A DNA stretch of 64,000 nt from Bartonella vinsonii subsp. arupensis OK-94-513 (GCF_000278235.1 NZ_JH725038.1:142299-206298); one strand, 5' to 3'; counted from the first letter of the stretch, positions 41,379 to 51,688 are shown. The notes: generated from the letters alone by a model not told the origin. Numbers and translations are program-made.

Positions 41379-42337
41379 TGGCAGTTTATACAGATATTCA
41401 TCCAAATGATTTGAAGGCATTTTTAACACGTTATTCGATAGGTTCACTTTTATCCTATCAAGGCATAGCGGAGGGAATCGAAAATTCTAATTTTATGTTG
41501 TATACAACAGAAGGAAGGTTTGTTTTAACGCTTTATGAGAAACGTATTTCAAAAGATGATTTGCCCTTTTTTTGCAACCTTATGCAGCATTTAAAGCAGC
41601 GTGGAATTCCTTGCCCACAACCAGTAGTACAAAATGATGGGACAATGATTGGTGAATTAGCAGGACGCCCTGCTGCTATTATTACTTTTCTGGAAGGAGT
41701 GTGGATTCGTCAGCCCAATATATATCATTGTGGTGAAGTGGGATCTGGTTTAGCGCAATTGCATTTAGCAGGAGAGGATTTTACACTGAGTCGTAAAAAT
41801 ACTCTTTCTGTTATGGATTGGAAATTATTGTGGGAACATTGTCAAACGAGCAAAGATGCGTTGCTAAAAGAGTTTGAAAAAAAAATTGGTACGGAATTGT
41901 CTTTTTTACAAGAAAATTGGCCGTCAAATTTACCAACAGGTGTTATTCACGCTGATTTATTTAACGATAATGTGTTTTTTTTGGATCATCGTCTTTCTGG
42001 TATTATAGATTTCTATTTTGCTTGTAATGATTTTTTGGCTTATGATTTAGCTATCTGTTTGAATGCTTGGTGTTTTGAACAGGATTATTCCTATAATCTT
42101 ACCAAAGCACGCAAGTTATTGGAAAATTATCAAAAAATAAGGCCATTGATACCTTTAGAAATAAAAGCAATTATTTTATTAGCGCGAGGTGCTTCTTTAC
42201 GTTTTTTACTCACACGTCTTTATGATTGGTTCAATACACCACCAGAGAGCTTTGTCGTTAAGAAAGATCCGTGGGAATATTGGCATAAGCTTTGTTTTTT
42301 CAGTAATGTAGATTCCTTGAGTGAAGTGGGTTTTTGA
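41378..42337 (+). CDS. thrB: Homoserine kinase (ThrB type II, APH fold)
   Basis: A 319-residue kinase of the aminoglycoside phosphotransferase fold, which phosphorylates homoserine for threonine synthesis. The catalytic loop H-A-D-L-F-N-D-N lies at 191-198 and the metal-binding aspartate is Asp211 (G-I-I-D-F-Y). This form replaces the GHMP-type ThrB in rhizobiales. It overlaps ispH by one base and rnhA by four. thrC of the same pathway is at 49-50.5 kb. Confidence 0.94.
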   Translation: MAVYTDIHPNDLKAFLTRYSIGSLLSYQGIAEGIENSNFMLYTTEGRFVLTLYEKRISKDDLPFFCNLMQHLKQRGIPCPQPVVQNDGTMIGELAGRPAAIITFLEGVWIRQPNIYHCGEVGSGLAQLHLAGEDFTLSRKNTLSVMDWKLLWEHCQTSKDALLKEFEKKIGTELSFLQENWPSNLPTGVIHADLFNDNVFFLDHRLSGIIDFYFACNDFLAYDLAICLNAWCFEQDYSYNLTKARKLLENYQKIRPLIPLEIKAIILLARGASLRFLLTRLYDWFNTPPESFVVKKDPWEYWHKLCFFSNVDSLSEVGF

Positions 42338-42804
42338 ATTCTATGTTAAATCAACAAAAAGTCGTTGAAATTTATACAGATGGGGCTTGCTCGGGTAATC
42401 CTGGAGTAGGAGGATGGGGAGCAATTTTACGCTGGAATGGTCATGAACGTGAGCTTTATGGTGGAAAAGAGCACACGACCAATAATCAAATGGAATTAAT
42501 GGCAGCAATTCATGCATTGAAGGCGCTTAAAGAACCTTGTTTAGTCGATCTTTATACGGACTCAGTTTATGTACGCAATGGTATTTCTATGTGGCTTGAA
42601 GATTGGAAGAAAAATAATTGGCGTACGGCATCAAAAAATCCTGTGAAAAACATGGAATTATGGCAGGATCTTGAAGATGCCTGTTCTCGCCATACTGTCA
42701 GATGGCATTGGGTAAAAGGGCACGCAGGGCATCCAGAGAATGAGCGGGCAGATGCTCTTGCTCGGAAAGCAATTAGTGAATATCGTGAAAACGGATCTTT
42801 TTAG
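42334..42804 (+). CDS. rnhA: Ribonuclease HI
   Basis: A 156-residue endonuclease for RNA in RNA/DNA hybrids. The catalytic acids are Asp16 ([10 protein letters not shown]), Glu54, Asp76 and Asp140, with His130 in V-K-G-H-A-G-H. The numbering assumes the TTG start at 42334, which overlaps the thrB stop; an ATG three codons later is equally possible. It is the last gene of the ispH-thrB-rnhA unit and runs into a strong terminator. Confidence 0.96.
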   Translation: MNSMLNQQKVVEIYTDGACSGNPGVGGWGAILRWNGHERELYGGKEHTTNNQMELMAAIHALKALKEPCLVDLYTDSVYVRNGISMWLEDWKKNNWRTASKNPVKNMELWQDLEDACSRHTVRWHWVKGHAGHPENERADALARKAISEYRENGSF

Positions 42805-42836
42805 AAAGAGCCCTTTTGTTCAGGCCTTTCTCTTTT
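42803..42836 (+). terminator. Strong rho-independent terminator after rnhA
   Basis: AGAAAG and GCC pair with GGC and CTTTCT around a ten-base loop, with one bulged A; the tail is CTTTT. The left arm overlaps the rnhA stop codon, and the right arm abuts the stop of the convergent gene. Confidence 0.75.
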
Positions 42837-43716
42837 ATCGCGGAGTAGAAAGAGGGGTTGGTTGTGCATAAAGTGTAAATGTTCCACTTAAAGCATGGCT
42901 TTTAAAAGAAACTGTATAAAAGATTGTATGATTTGCTTCATCTGTGATGAAATAGATTGGAGCGCTAAAGAGTGTATAGTCTGCATTTTCAGTTACTTTT
43001 TTTGTTGGTCCAATTTGCATTTCTCCTCCATCTAAAAAGAGAGAGCGAGGAGTAATTTTATGTTTATTTTGTATTGTAATGAAGAGCGTGTTTTCTTTTT
43101 TTTCAGTGCTTATTTTAAATGCATCATGCGTTGTACGAGGTAAAGTATCTTGAGCTTTCTTTAACAAGGATAAAGGAAGATATTTGTTTTTTTGAACTGA
43201 TGGAGAAAAATCAAAGTGAACAGTAAAGGGAAGGCAGATTTTGTGACATAATCCAAGTGTTAAAGTGCCACTTAAATTTTTGCTTGAACCGGTAATAGTG
43301 AAGGGCAAGACGACTTTGTCTTTGTAGCCTAATGACCAGTCATTTTCTGTTTCATAGAGCTGTGGTGTGGGATAAAAGATTTCATAAGAAACCTGTTGGT
43401 TGAAAGTAAAAAATGGTGCCATTCCGGAATTACCAGGATTACGCCAGTAGGTTTTCCACTTGGGTTTAAGAACAATTTCAATAATACCCTCTCTTATTCC
43501 AGAAAGAGAGGGTTCAGTAAGAGCTAATCTGATACGTCCACCATCTGATTCATACCAAGATGTTGCCAAAAGATATGCGTTTTGTTTTGTGTGAGCTCTA
43601 ACAGGGAAGTTAAGTAATTCTAAAATTATGAACGTTAAGCTAAAAGTAACTAAAAGTTTTTTATAAAGGGAAATTACGATATCTTGTAACCTTATAAATA
43701 TTGGAATTTTTTTCAT
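42835..43716 (-). CDS. DsbD N-terminal-domain-like periplasmic protein
   Basis: A 293-residue protein with a hydrophobic export signal at about 20-40. The mature part resembles the N-terminal domain of DsbD (DsbC-like/Pfam DsbD_N), with W-K-T-Y-W-R-N-P-G-x-S-G near 87-98. A cysteine pair, Cys157 and Cys161 in G-L-C-H-K-I-C-L-P, is where such proteins exchange disulfides. No membrane-embedded or thioredoxin domain follows, so it cannot be a full DsbD. The family is common in rhizobiales; partner and substrate are unknown. It converges with rnhA and is divergent from algH. Confidence 0.8.
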   Translation of the reverse strand: MKKIPIFIRLQDIVISLYKKLLVTFSLTFIILELLNFPVRAHTKQNAYLLATSWYESDGGRIRLALTEPSLSGIREGIIEIVLKPKWKTYWRNPGNSGMAPFFTFNQQVSYEIFYPTPQLYETENDWSLGYKDKVVLPFTITGSSKNLSGTLTLGLCHKICLPFTVHFDFSPSVQKNKYLPLSLLKKAQDTLPRTTHDAFKISTEKKENTLFITIQNKHKITPRSLFLDGGEMQIGPTKKVTENADYTLFSAPIYFITDEANHTIFYTVSFKSHALSGTFTLYAQPTPLSTPR

Positions 43717-43769
43717 TGGAGCTTTATTTTCCTATTGTACTCACTAAAGTGACTTTTATCATGTAAATT

Positions 43770-44372
43770 ATGGAGAATAGCAGAGTTATGAAGCAGTGTA
43801 ATGGCTTTTTAGGGGGACAGTTACTCATAGCAATGCCAGGGATGAATGACAAACGTTTTATTCGTTCTGTTATCTATGTTTGTGCGCATTCTGATGCTGG
43901 TGCTATGGGGATTATTCTCAATCAATTGCATCATATTGATTTTCCAGAGCTTTTGCTTCATCTTGGGGTTATAAACAGTGGTCAAAAAAAAGGACTTTCT
44001 GAACCGATAAAAAAGTTTCCAGTACGCTATGGTGGACCTGTCGATCCCTCACGAGGTTTTGTGCTGCATTCTGATGATTATGCTTGTGAAGAAACTGTTT
44101 CTATTGCAGATAAGGTCTGTTTTACTGCAACGATTGATATATTAAAAGCGATTAGTTGTGAACAAGGCCCGCAGCATGCATTGATAGCATTAGGTTATGC
44201 TGGATGGAAAGCTGGACAACTCGAGGCAGAAATTTCTACGAATGGTTGGTTAATTAGCTCTACATCGCCTAGTTTTCTTTTTGGAAGCGATTTAAGTCGC
44301 AAATACGATGAGAGCCTAAATCGCATGGGAATCAACCCAACCTATCTCGCTTCTGAAATGGGGCATGCGTAG
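43770..44372 (+). CDS. UPF0301 family protein (YqgE/AlgH)
   Basis: A 200-residue cytoplasmic protein. Family landmarks are [10 protein letters not shown] near 16-25, V-Y-V-C-A-H-S near 36-42, G-A-M-G-I-I-L-N-Q and R-Y-G-G-P-V near 90-95. AlgH was linked to alginate regulation in Pseudomonas; the general function is unknown. Two in-frame starts, 43770 and 43788, are possible. Confidence 0.88.
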   Translation: MENSRVMKQCNGFLGGQLLIAMPGMNDKRFIRSVIYVCAHSDAGAMGIILNQLHHIDFPELLLHLGVINSGQKKGLSEPIKKFPVRYGGPVDPSRGFVLHSDDYACEETVSIADKVCFTATIDILKAISCEQGPQHALIALGYAGWKAGQLEAEISTNGWLISSTSPSFLFGSDLSRKYDESLNRMGINPTYLASEMGHA

Positions 44373-44419
44373 AGTTTTACTATTTTCTAAGTATTTGATT
44401 GTGCACAGTATCCTATTCA

Positions 44420-47305
44420 CTATGTTTTGGTTGTATAAGGGAAATGATTTTGAATAAGAATGATTAATTCTTCGATGGCAATTGGCTTAGTCACAAGTGT
44501 GCTTTGAACATATTTACATCCTTCTTGGCGTAGGAAGATTGCTTCTTTTTCATTTTCAACGCCTTCTGCGATAATTTGCAAATTAAGGTCAATTGCCATA
44601 TTAATAATAGACTTAAGGACCAGCTTTTTCTTGACAGAGTCTATTGAGATAAGCGAGCGATCCAATTTAACCATGTCGAATGGATAACGCACGAGATAAG
44701 CAAGTGACGAATATCCTGTTCCAAAATTATCGAGTGCAAGATTAATTCCAAGAGCTTTAATTTGTTCAAGAAAGTGCGCTGATTGTTCAGGGTTTTTTCT
44801 TAAGACAAACTCGGATATTTCTATCATCAAGCCTCCTTTGTTGAGGGGATGGCGAAGTAAAGCCGAGCGCAATTGACTGATAAAGCGCGGATGAATCATT
44901 TCTGTACTTGGTAAATTAATTGAAATAAAGAAAGACTGTTGAGAAAATTTTTCTTGTATATTTGTAAGATCAATAACAGCATGATCGATAATAAATTGCG
45001 CCAAATCCATAACGATTTTTTCATTTTCTACGATCTTAATAAAATCAGAGACATTTAAATTTCCGTAACTTGGGTGATGCCATTCTATAATTGTTTCACA
45101 ACCAATAATGTGTCCATCTGATAAATTAAGGATAGGATGGTAGAGGATTTTTATTTCATTACGTTTTATGGCAGTATGAATGTCTTTCCCCATGGTGTTA
45201 TGTTCAATGCCTAACGTGCGAAAACTAGGGCTAAAAGGTTCAATATGGTTACCACCCATTTGTTTTGCACGGATCATCGCGAGTTCACTGTCATTTAAAA
45301 TATCTTTAGCCGTCGACCTACTTTCATTCCATGTGACCAATCCAATTGATGTTGAAAGCGTTATTTTTTTTTCTGTGAGTGAAATAGGTGCTGAGATCGT
45401 TTTATGCAGGTGATCCGCAAATGCTGCAATTTTCTGTGGCTCTGTCTCACTGAGTAAAATGATTGCAAAACGGTCTGCAGAAAGGCGTGATAAGGTATCT
45501 TGAAAGTTAATAAGCCGGCTCAAACGACGTGCAATGATGAGTAGTACAGTATCACCAACAGCGATACCTAATTTGCGATTAATTTGACGGAAATTATCAA
45601 AGTCAATCATAAAGACAGTTGGTCTAATTTTGATATTTGCTTTAGCTAAAGAAGTATAGTTTTGTAGTCTATCGAAGAAAATTTGCTGGTTAGGAAGACC
45701 TGTTAAGCTATCGTGAATGGCGTCACACAATAAGCGTTCTTCAGATTTTTTATGATTGGTAATATTAACAATGGTACCAATAACACGTGTAATCTTTCCA
45801 TCTTTTTGCATAGCTGGCCGTGCGCGAAGAGAAAACCAATGATAATAGCCACCACCGGAAGACAGTCGAAAAATTTGATCGATACGTCCTTTTTTATTTT
45901 TAAGAATAATATCCAATATAGCTTGAAAGCGCTCACGATCATCATGGTGCAAGGCTGAAATCCAGTTGTGCATAGGACCATTAAGTTTGTGGCTTTCAAT
46001 ACCAAAAAGAGTGGTCATATTTGGATGTACAACAATGCGGTCACGCTCGACATTCCAGTCCCAAATAATATTTCCAGCTCCCTTTGCTGCAAGCACTTGT
46101 TGTTCAAGGTCGGAAAATATTCCTTCATGGAAAGCATCATTGGAAAAAGTTTGTTGCATGACAGTGAAGCTGATAAGAAGAATAATGAGTACCAATCCCC
46201 CTGCTAATGCCGGTTGGATAATATCATTGTTTAAATACCCTGCTATGCAGGCATAAGCTCCGATACACCAGAAGCTAATAAGCAACCATGTTGGGATAAG
46301 CATAATTGCGCGGTCATAGTTGCGGATAGAAAAATAGCTGATTAAAATTATACCAAGTACAGCAGTGAGGCCAAAAGACAGACGGGCAATGCCAGCTGCT
46401 CTGGTTGGGTCATAAATAGAAAATGCTCCCAGACCGCAAAGAGCAATGGTCCATATAATTGCACCATAACTGAAGTGATAGTGCCAACGATTAAGACAGA
46501 GATAGGTAAAAAGGAAAATGAAGAGTGTAGCAGCAAGTGCTACCTCTGTACCAGCGCGCCAGATCGGCTGCGTTGTTAGGGTAATTGCAAAGAATTTATT
46601 TAAAAAGTTAAAGTCGATACCAATATAAAACAGTACTGCCCAAGCGATAGCTGCTGTTGCAGGAAAGAGTCCTGTTCCACGAACGACAAAAAGAACGGTT
46701 AACAAGAGCGCTAAAAGACCTGATATACCAAGAAGAATACCATGATAAAGCGTATAAGAATTGATTGCATCTTTATAGGCTTCAGGTTGCCATAAATAGA
46801 TTTGTGGTAGATTTGCAGAGTTAAGCTCGGCAACAAATGTGATAACAGCACCAGGGTTCAGTGTAATACGAAAGATATCAGAGTTTGCACTAGGCTGGCG
46901 ATCGAGAGAAAAGCCTTCACTTGGGGTAATGGATTGAATTCGTGCTGATCCGAGGTCTGGCCAAAGAAATCCTGAATGCGCCATACGATAATGGGGGGCC
47001 ACAATAAGACGGTCAATTTGTTCATCTGTTGGATTTGCAAGAGAAAATACAGCCCAGTTTCCAGAAAAATTTTCACTTTTTGCCTGAACCTCAATGCGCC
47101 ATACAATACCATCTGGTCCTGGTGCTGTACTTGTTTGAAAGATAGAGCTATTTGTATGGTGAATTTCAATTGCTTTTGAAAGATCAAGAGCAGCATCTTG
47201 AGAAGAAATTTTAACAGGCTCGACTGCCTGTGCTGACGTAAGGTGGATAAAAGAACTGACGATTACAATGAAAATGATGTCAATGATTTTACGCAAACTC
47301 TTCAC
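44420..47305 (-). CDS. 7TM receptor with PAS and degenerate GGDEF and EAL domains (RgsP-like)
   Basis: A 961-residue inner-membrane protein. Signal peptide about 1-27; periplasmic sensor domain about 30-180 (7TMR-DISM type); seven-helix block about 183-385; PAS about 400-520; GGDEF domain about 525-690; EAL domain about 700-955. The GGDEF signature is replaced by S-A-D-R-F at 609-613, so cyclase activity is unlikely. The EAL triad reads E-T-I at 737-739 and the D-D-F-G-T-G motif reads D-N-F-G-T-G at 859-864, so phosphodiesterase activity is doubtful too. The layout matches RgsP of Sinorhizobium, a polar-growth factor of rhizobiales; orthology is inferred. Closest neighbours are thrC and an M16 peptidase, as in rhizobia. 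Confidence 0.85.
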   Translation of the reverse strand: MKSLRKIIDIIFIVIVSSFIHLTSAQAVEPVKISSQDAALDLSKAIEIHHTNSSIFQTSTAPGPDGIVWRIEVQAKSENFSGNWAVFSLANPTDEQIDRLIVAPHYRMAHSGFLWPDLGSARIQSITPSEGFSLDRQPSANSDIFRITLNPGAVITFVAELNSANLPQIYLWQPEAYKDAINSYTLYHGILLGISGLLALLLTVLFVVRGTGLFPATAAIAWAVLFYIGIDFNFLNKFFAITLTTQPIWRAGTEVALAATLFIFLFTYLCLNRWHYHFSYGAIIWTIALCGLGAFSIYDPTRAAGIARLSFGLTAVLGIILISYFSIRNYDRAIMLIPTWLLISFWCIGAYACIAGYLNNDIIQPALAGGLVLIILLISFTVMQQTFSNDAFHEGIFSDLEQQVLAAKGAGNIIWDWNVERDRIVVHPNMTTLFGIESHKLNGPMHNWISALHHDDRERFQAILDIILKNKKGRIDQIFRLSSGGGYYHWFSLRARPAMQKDGKITRVIGTIVNITNHKKSEERLLCDAIHDSLTGLPNQQIFFDRLQNYTSLAKANIKIRPTVFMIDFDNFRQINRKLGIAVGDTVLLIIARRLSRLINFQDTLSRLSADRFAIILLSETEPQKIAAFADHLHKTISAPISLTEKKITLSTSIGLVTWNESRSTAKDILNDSELAMIRAKQMGGNHIEPFSPSFRTLGIEHNTMGKDIHTAIKRNEIKILYHPILNLSDGHIIGCETIIEWHHPSYGNLNVSDFIKIVENEKIVMDLAQFIIDHAVIDLTNIQEKFSQQSFFISINLPSTEMIHPRFISQLRSALLRHPLNKGGLMIEISEFVLRKNPEQSAHFLEQIKALGINLALDNFGTGYSSLAYLVRYPFDMVKLDRSLISIDSVKKKLVLKSIINMAIDLNLQIIAEGVENEKEAIFLRQEGCKYVQSTLVTKPIAIEELIILIQNHFPYTTKT

Positions 47306-47752
47306 AATGTCCCACTCTCAGTATTTTAGGATATTTCATTTTAATTTAGATTTTCGAGAAAAAACGTCCACCTTTTATAATTTGTTTTACATAACAAGCG
47401 GTTATTATTTTCTTTTGAAAAGTTATACGATTTTATACAAAAATAAGTTAACCTTTCATTTGCTTCAGTGAAGCTTAAAGTTAATAGAATCCTATATTTT
47501 TGTAAGGCAAAATTAAACCATGAGTTTTTAGATTTCATAGATATACCTTTGCTTATCAAATATTTTATCACATGAAGCAGAAGTTGGGTAGTTTTGTACA
47601 GCGCTTTGATAAATATTTCCCAAACTTATTTAGTGAGAAGAACTTTTGTGGTAAATTTTGTTATAAAATCTGGGCATGTTATGATGTTGCTGCTTTATAA
47701 GACATGACATCTCCACTATGCACGAAAATATTTTGAGAAACCTTTTTTAATC
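47306..47752. other. Spacer upstream of the RgsP-like gene
   Basis: About 447 A+T-rich bases between two minus-strand genes. It should hold the promoter of the RgsP-like gene. A 76-codon minus-strand frame at 47341-47571 lacks a ribosome binding site and a protein-like composition. I found no CtrA-type site (TTAA-N7-TTAA). Confidence 0.4.
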
Positions 47753-49027
47753 TTACTTCATTTTGTATGAAAGAATTGATGTTAAATCATCAAAATTCAT
47801 GAGGGATCCAACAGGACCGACAGCGGCTAATGTTGGAGTGGAATTGTTAACAAGACGATGTGCTAAATCAGTTAATCTTGCAGGAGTAATGAGATCTAAA
47901 CGTTCCATTGTTTCAGATATTGGAATTGGTCGACCATAAAGAAGCATTTGGCGAGCAATGAGGTGCGCTTGACTAGATGGATTTTCCTGTGCCATTGTAA
48001 GGTTAGCGCGATATTGCGCTTGTGCGCGTTGAAGTTCATTAGCATAAATATTTTTGCTTGCCTTAGAAAGCTCATCCAGAATTACGGGAAGCAGTTCTTT
48101 TAGTCCTTTTTGTCCAGTGGCAGCATGAACTCCAAAAAGTCCAGTATCTGAAAACCCCCAATGAAAAGCGTAAACAGAATAGCATAATCCACGTTTTTCT
48201 CTCACTTCTTGAAAGAGGCGTGATGACATGCCTCCGCCAAGAATAATTGAAAGAATTTGAGCAGCATAAAAGTCACGTGCATGATAAGCGCGCCCTTCAA
48301 AACCAAGCACAACTTGTGTATCCATTAAATCGCGATATTCACGAAAATCGCCACCAACATAATTTGCAAGATTGGTGAGGGGGGCTGTTGCATGGGGACG
48401 AAAAGTGCTAAGGCGACTTTCGACTTCTTGCAGAAAATTTTCATGTTGTACAGCTCCTGCTGCAACCACGATCATACGGTCTGCACTATATTGTTGCTTC
48501 ATGAAATTGTGGAGGTCAGCAGATGTAAATGATTGAATTGTTTTTGGGGTACCTAAAATAGAGCGCCCAAGCGATTGGTGACGAAAAGCTGTTTCAGTAA
48601 AGTGATCAAAAACAATATCATCAGGAACATCACGAACGGCACCAATTTCTTGAACAACTACTTGTTTTTCTCGTTCTAATTCATTTTCATCGAATTTTGA
48701 ACACATCAAAATATCGGCTAAAATATCAATGGCAAGCGGGACATCGTTCTTGAGGACGCGTGCAAAATAAGCAGTTGTCTCCGTACTGGTCGTAGCATTG
48801 ATTTCACCGCCAACATCTTCGATATCAGCTGCAATTTGAAAAGCTGTACGGTTTTCCGTTCCTTTGAAAGCCATATGTTCGAGAAGATGTGCAATGCCGT
48901 GTTGTGAGCAGATTTCATTGCGAGAGCCAACCTTAACCCATATTCCGAGAGCTACACTCTCAATTTGTTGCATTGTATGTGTGGCGATAGTCAAACCATT
49001 ACTAAGGCGACTGATGTCTACACGCAT
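47753..49027 (-). CDS. M16-family zinc peptidase (processing-peptidase-like)
   Basis: A 424-residue peptidase. The inverted zinc motif H-L-L-E-H is at 47-51 and the third ligand Glu127 at the usual distance. The glycine-rich loop G-G-G-M-S-S-R-L-F-Q-E and R-E-K-R-G-L-C-Y-S-V-Y mark it as close to mitochondrial processing peptidase beta and rickettsial/rhizobial homologs. No signal peptide is visible, so it is probably cytoplasmic. The substrate is unknown. It follows thrC on the minus strand, a conserved pair in rhizobiales. Confidence 0.92.
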   Translation of the reverse strand: MRVDISRLSNGLTIATHTMQQIESVALGIWVKVGSRNEICSQHGIAHLLEHMAFKGTENRTAFQIAADIEDVGGEINATTSTETTAYFARVLKNDVPLAIDILADILMCSKFDENELEREKQVVVQEIGAVRDVPDDIVFDHFTETAFRHQSLGRSILGTPKTIQSFTSADLHNFMKQQYSADRMIVVAAGAVQHENFLQEVESRLSTFRPHATAPLTNLANYVGGDFREYRDLMDTQVVLGFEGRAYHARDFYAAQILSIILGGGMSSRLFQEVREKRGLCYSVYAFHWGFSDTGLFGVHAATGQKGLKELLPVILDELSKASKNIYANELQRAQAQYRANLTMAQENPSSQAHLIARQMLLYGRPIPISETMERLDLITPARLTDLAHRLVNNSTPTLAAVGPVGSLMNFDDLTSILSYKMK

Positions 49028-49110
49028 GTGTTTATGACTCCATTAATAAGCCAAATACCTTATTTGTAAGGGCATTGGAATATTGTTGATTTGACTCAAT
49101 GCAGCTAACT

Positions 49111-50508
49111 TCAATAAGATGCACATGATTTTAAAGAAATATAATCTTTTACTATTTTTTCGTTATTAGCAAGACTTATAAAATGTTCTTCGCGTTCCAT
49201 TAAATTATTCAGACAAGAAGGACGGGGAACATTAAGTCCACAGGCACTTTTTATAGCATCAGGAAATTTGGCAGGATGCGCAGTGGCAAGGACAATCATT
49301 GGAATATGTGGCTGCTTGTTTTCGCGCGCTACTTTAAGAGCAACAGCTGTATGTGGATCAGCAAGATAACCGCTTTCTTTGTAAATATGGTCAATCATTT
49401 GTGCTGTTTCAGCTATACTACTTTTTCCAGCGGAAAATAGAGAACGAATATTCTTAAGTTGTTTTTCCTCAAGATAAAAACGTCCTGATTCTTTCAAGTT
49501 TTTCATCGCATTGCGAATCCATTCCGGATCACGTTCGCCACTTTCAAAGAGCAAGCGTTCAAAATTAGAAGAGATTTGAATGTCCATGGACGGTGATGTT
49601 GTGTGGGTTATCGGCCGTGTTTCGTAAATACCGCTGGTTAATGTACGTGCGAGAATGTCATTATCATTCGTTGCAATGACCAGTTGTGTAATCGGTAACC
49701 CCATACGGGCTGCAACATACCCTGCAAAAATATCACCAAAATTTCCAGTAGGAACAGTAAATGAGACGGATCTATCAGGAGCACCGAGGGAGAGTGCAGA
49801 TGAAAAATAGTAAACAATTTGCGCCATGATACGTGCCCAGTTTATAGAGTTAACACCTGAAAGCGCTCTTTTTTGTCGAAAATTATGGTCGTTAAACATT
49901 GCTTTAACGAGAGCTTGGCAATCATCAAAATTTCCGTCGATGGCGATAGCATGAACATTCTTGCTTTGATTGGTAGTCATTTGTCGTTGTTGAACAGGTG
50001 ATACACGTCCTTGAGGGAATAAAATAAAAATGTCTGAATGCTCTCTTTCAGCGAAGGCTTGTGTCGCGGCACCACCAGTATCACCTGATGTAGCAGCAAT
50101 GATTGTTGCCCGTTTGTTTTTTTTAGTGAGAACATAATCCATCAATCTAGAGAGAAATTGCATTGCAACATCTTTAAATGCCAAAGTAGGACCGTGAAAA
50201 AGTTCAAGGATAAATTCATTTTCTCCAGTTTGTTGTAACGGACAGATCGCTGGATGATGGAACGTATCATAAGATTCAGCAATCATATTTTCAAAAGAGG
50301 TATATTCAATTTCATTATTTACAAAGGGCCAAAGAACTGTTTTAGCGATTGTCGTATAAGATTTTCCGCGGAGCGCTCGTAATGTATCGGGTGATAATTG
50401 AGGGAATTTTTCTGGAAGATAAAGGCCGCCATCATGAGCTAGACCAGTCATGATAGTTTCAGTAAAGCCTAAACTAGGGGCTTCACCTCTTGTGCTGATA
50501 TATTTCAT
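49111..50508 (-). CDS. thrC: Threonine synthase
   Basis: A 465-residue PLP enzyme that makes threonine from O-phosphohomoserine. The PLP lysine is Lys112 in L-A-F-K-D-V-A-M-Q-F. The N-terminus M-K-Y-I-S-T-R-G and the phosphate-binding A-T-S-G-D-T-G-G-A-A motif are typical of the proteobacterial form. The ribosome binding site is weak. With thrB at 41.4 kb it completes the end of the threonine pathway. Confidence 0.96.
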   Translation of the reverse strand: MKYISTRGEAPSLGFTETIMTGLAHDGGLYLPEKFPQLSPDTLRALRGKSYTTIAKTVLWPFVNNEIEYTSFENMIAESYDTFHHPAICPLQQTGENEFILELFHGPTLAFKDVAMQFLSRLMDYVLTKKNKRATIIAATSGDTGGAATQAFAEREHSDIFILFPQGRVSPVQQRQMTTNQSKNVHAIAIDGNFDDCQALVKAMFNDHNFRQKRALSGVNSINWARIMAQIVYYFSSALSLGAPDRSVSFTVPTGNFGDIFAGYVAARMGLPITQLVIATNDNDILARTLTSGIYETRPITHTTSPSMDIQISSNFERLLFESGERDPEWIRNAMKNLKESGRFYLEEKQLKNIRSLFSAGKSSIAETAQMIDHIYKESGYLADPHTAVALKVARENKQPHIPMIVLATAHPAKFPDAIKSACGLNVPRPSCLNNLMEREEHFISLANNEKIVKDYISLKSCASY

Positions 50509-51041
50509 AAGTTTTTTCTTTCATTTATTTTCAGTAAGCTGATAAAATTCTATATTTCATGTTTTTAACAAGATTTAAATTATTAAATGAATGAAAGTTT
50601 ATTTGCTTATGCTTGTAAATAATGAAAAATCAATGCCAGAAGAATAAATAACTTTAGCGTTTTTAGATGTTTCAAAATAACATATTGAATAATAAAGAAA
50701 AATTTTTTACATTTGAAAAAATAATTCTTTTATAATTTATGTTGATTTATAAATACTTTTCTCAATATACAAAGCAATATTTCTCGAGAAATTTAATTTC
50801 TAGTGCTTACTTTTTTCTTCAACCTTGTATAATCAAAATGCGTATGACAATAAACCTCTGCAAAATGGCAATTATGATTTATGTTGAGGGATTTATGAGA
50901 GAATTTCATGGTATTTCGTGCGTAAGCTGTGTATCGAAAGAGTTATTTGTTCAGTTTAAATTATCTATTTTTATGCTAAGAGGTATTTATTTATATTACG
51001 TAGTATTATGCGTAATGAGAGAATTTATCCATAGAAAGCAC
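50509..51041. other. A+T-rich spacer between thrC and the secreted-protein cluster
   Basis: Over 500 bases. A 124-codon plus-strand frame (50739-51113) crosses most of it but has no ribosome binding site, a Phe/Tyr/Ile-rich composition expected of A+T-rich noise, and overlaps the terminator of the gene on the other strand. I do not accept it as a gene. Confidence 0.4.
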
Positions 51042-51073
51042 AAAAAAAGCCTGCCCCAATTCTTTGAAGCAGG
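51042..51073 (-). terminator. Terminator of the secreted-protein cluster
   Basis: On the minus strand CCTGCTTC pairs with GGGGCAGG (two G-T wobbles) around AAAGAATT; the next base is C and seven T residues follow. It lies about 40 bases after the stop of the gene at 51116. Confidence 0.75.
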
Positions 51074-51115
51074 TTGGAATTTAAAAATGTTTTGGAATTA
51101 TTTGGTTTTTTAGGT

Positions 51116-51475
51116 TTATTTTTTGGTTTTTCCTATTCCTATACCGATTAGCCCACTGAAGATAGCCATAAGAAACCCAGTAAAGTAACCAAAGAGCATG
51201 GATCCTATTGTAGTAAAAGTTCCTAGTGTAATAGGTTCAAATACTTTTTCAATTTTTCCTTCCGTGGCATCTTTATTTTTTGTTCCATGATTTAAACTTG
51301 GAACATAAAGAGTAGCGATATTGATTGCCTTCTTTTTTACCTGCTCTATGATAGAAACATCTTCTTGTTGTGTGTTATTGCTCAAATGGTTTGCATGAAC
51401 ATTTACAACTTGTGAAAGAAAGAAAGCACTTGCTATTAAAATACTTAACATATGATTTTTAAGAACTTTAATCAT
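51116..51475 (-). CDS. Small secreted membrane-active-looking protein, paralog 1
   Basis: A 119-residue protein of no family I recognise. Signal peptide about 1-28, ending in V-H-A. The mature part has a polar, charged first half (S-I-I-E-Q-V-K-K-K), a Y-V-P-S-L-N-H-G segment, the shared motif E-G-K-I-E-K-V-F-E-P-I-T-L-G near 72-85, and a glycine-rich hydrophobic tail (about 86-115) ending in K-T-K-K. GAGGT lies upstream of the ATG inside T-A-T-T-T-G-A-G-G-T, shared by all three paralogs. It is the last of three tandem genes and is followed by a terminator. It could be an envelope-inserted or exported effector-like peptide; this is a guess. Confidence 0.7.
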   Translation of the reverse strand: MIKVLKNHMLSILIASAFFLSQVVNVHANHLSNNTQQEDVSIIEQVKKKAINIATLYVPSLNHGTKNKDATEGKIEKVFEPITLGTFTTIGSMLFGYFTGFLMAIFSGLIGIGIGKTKK

Positions 51476-51545
51476 AATTCCACCTCAAATATTTTTTAAT
51501 TTTATCTTTAATGAAGCAAATATATTGATAGAGCTGCTCAACACG

Positions 51546-51565
51546 CTCACTATAGGAAATGTGAG
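51546..51565. repeat. Small hairpin between paralogs 1 and 2
   Basis: CTCAC and GTGAG are inverted copies around ten bases, with one wobble pair possible outside. No U tract follows on either strand. It may be structural noise or an RNA processing site. Confidence 0.25.
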
Positions 51566-51688
51566 TGGCTCTTGTTGCTTTTGACAGAGGGGGCCGCTGT
51601 GCATTTTTATTTTAAATAATGAACAAGTAATGCGGCTGTACTCTGGTGTGATGTTGAAAGATTTTGTTTTTATAAACGTTTCAAATAT

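Noticed and set aside
47341-47571. 76-codon minus-strand ORF upstream of the RgsP-like gene
   Set aside because: No ribosome binding site and biased composition; it occupies the expected promoter region.
50739-51113. 124-codon plus-strand ORF between thrC and the secreted paralogs
   Set aside because: No ribosome binding site, aromatic/Ile-rich composition typical of A+T-rich noise, and it overlaps a good terminator of the opposite strand.
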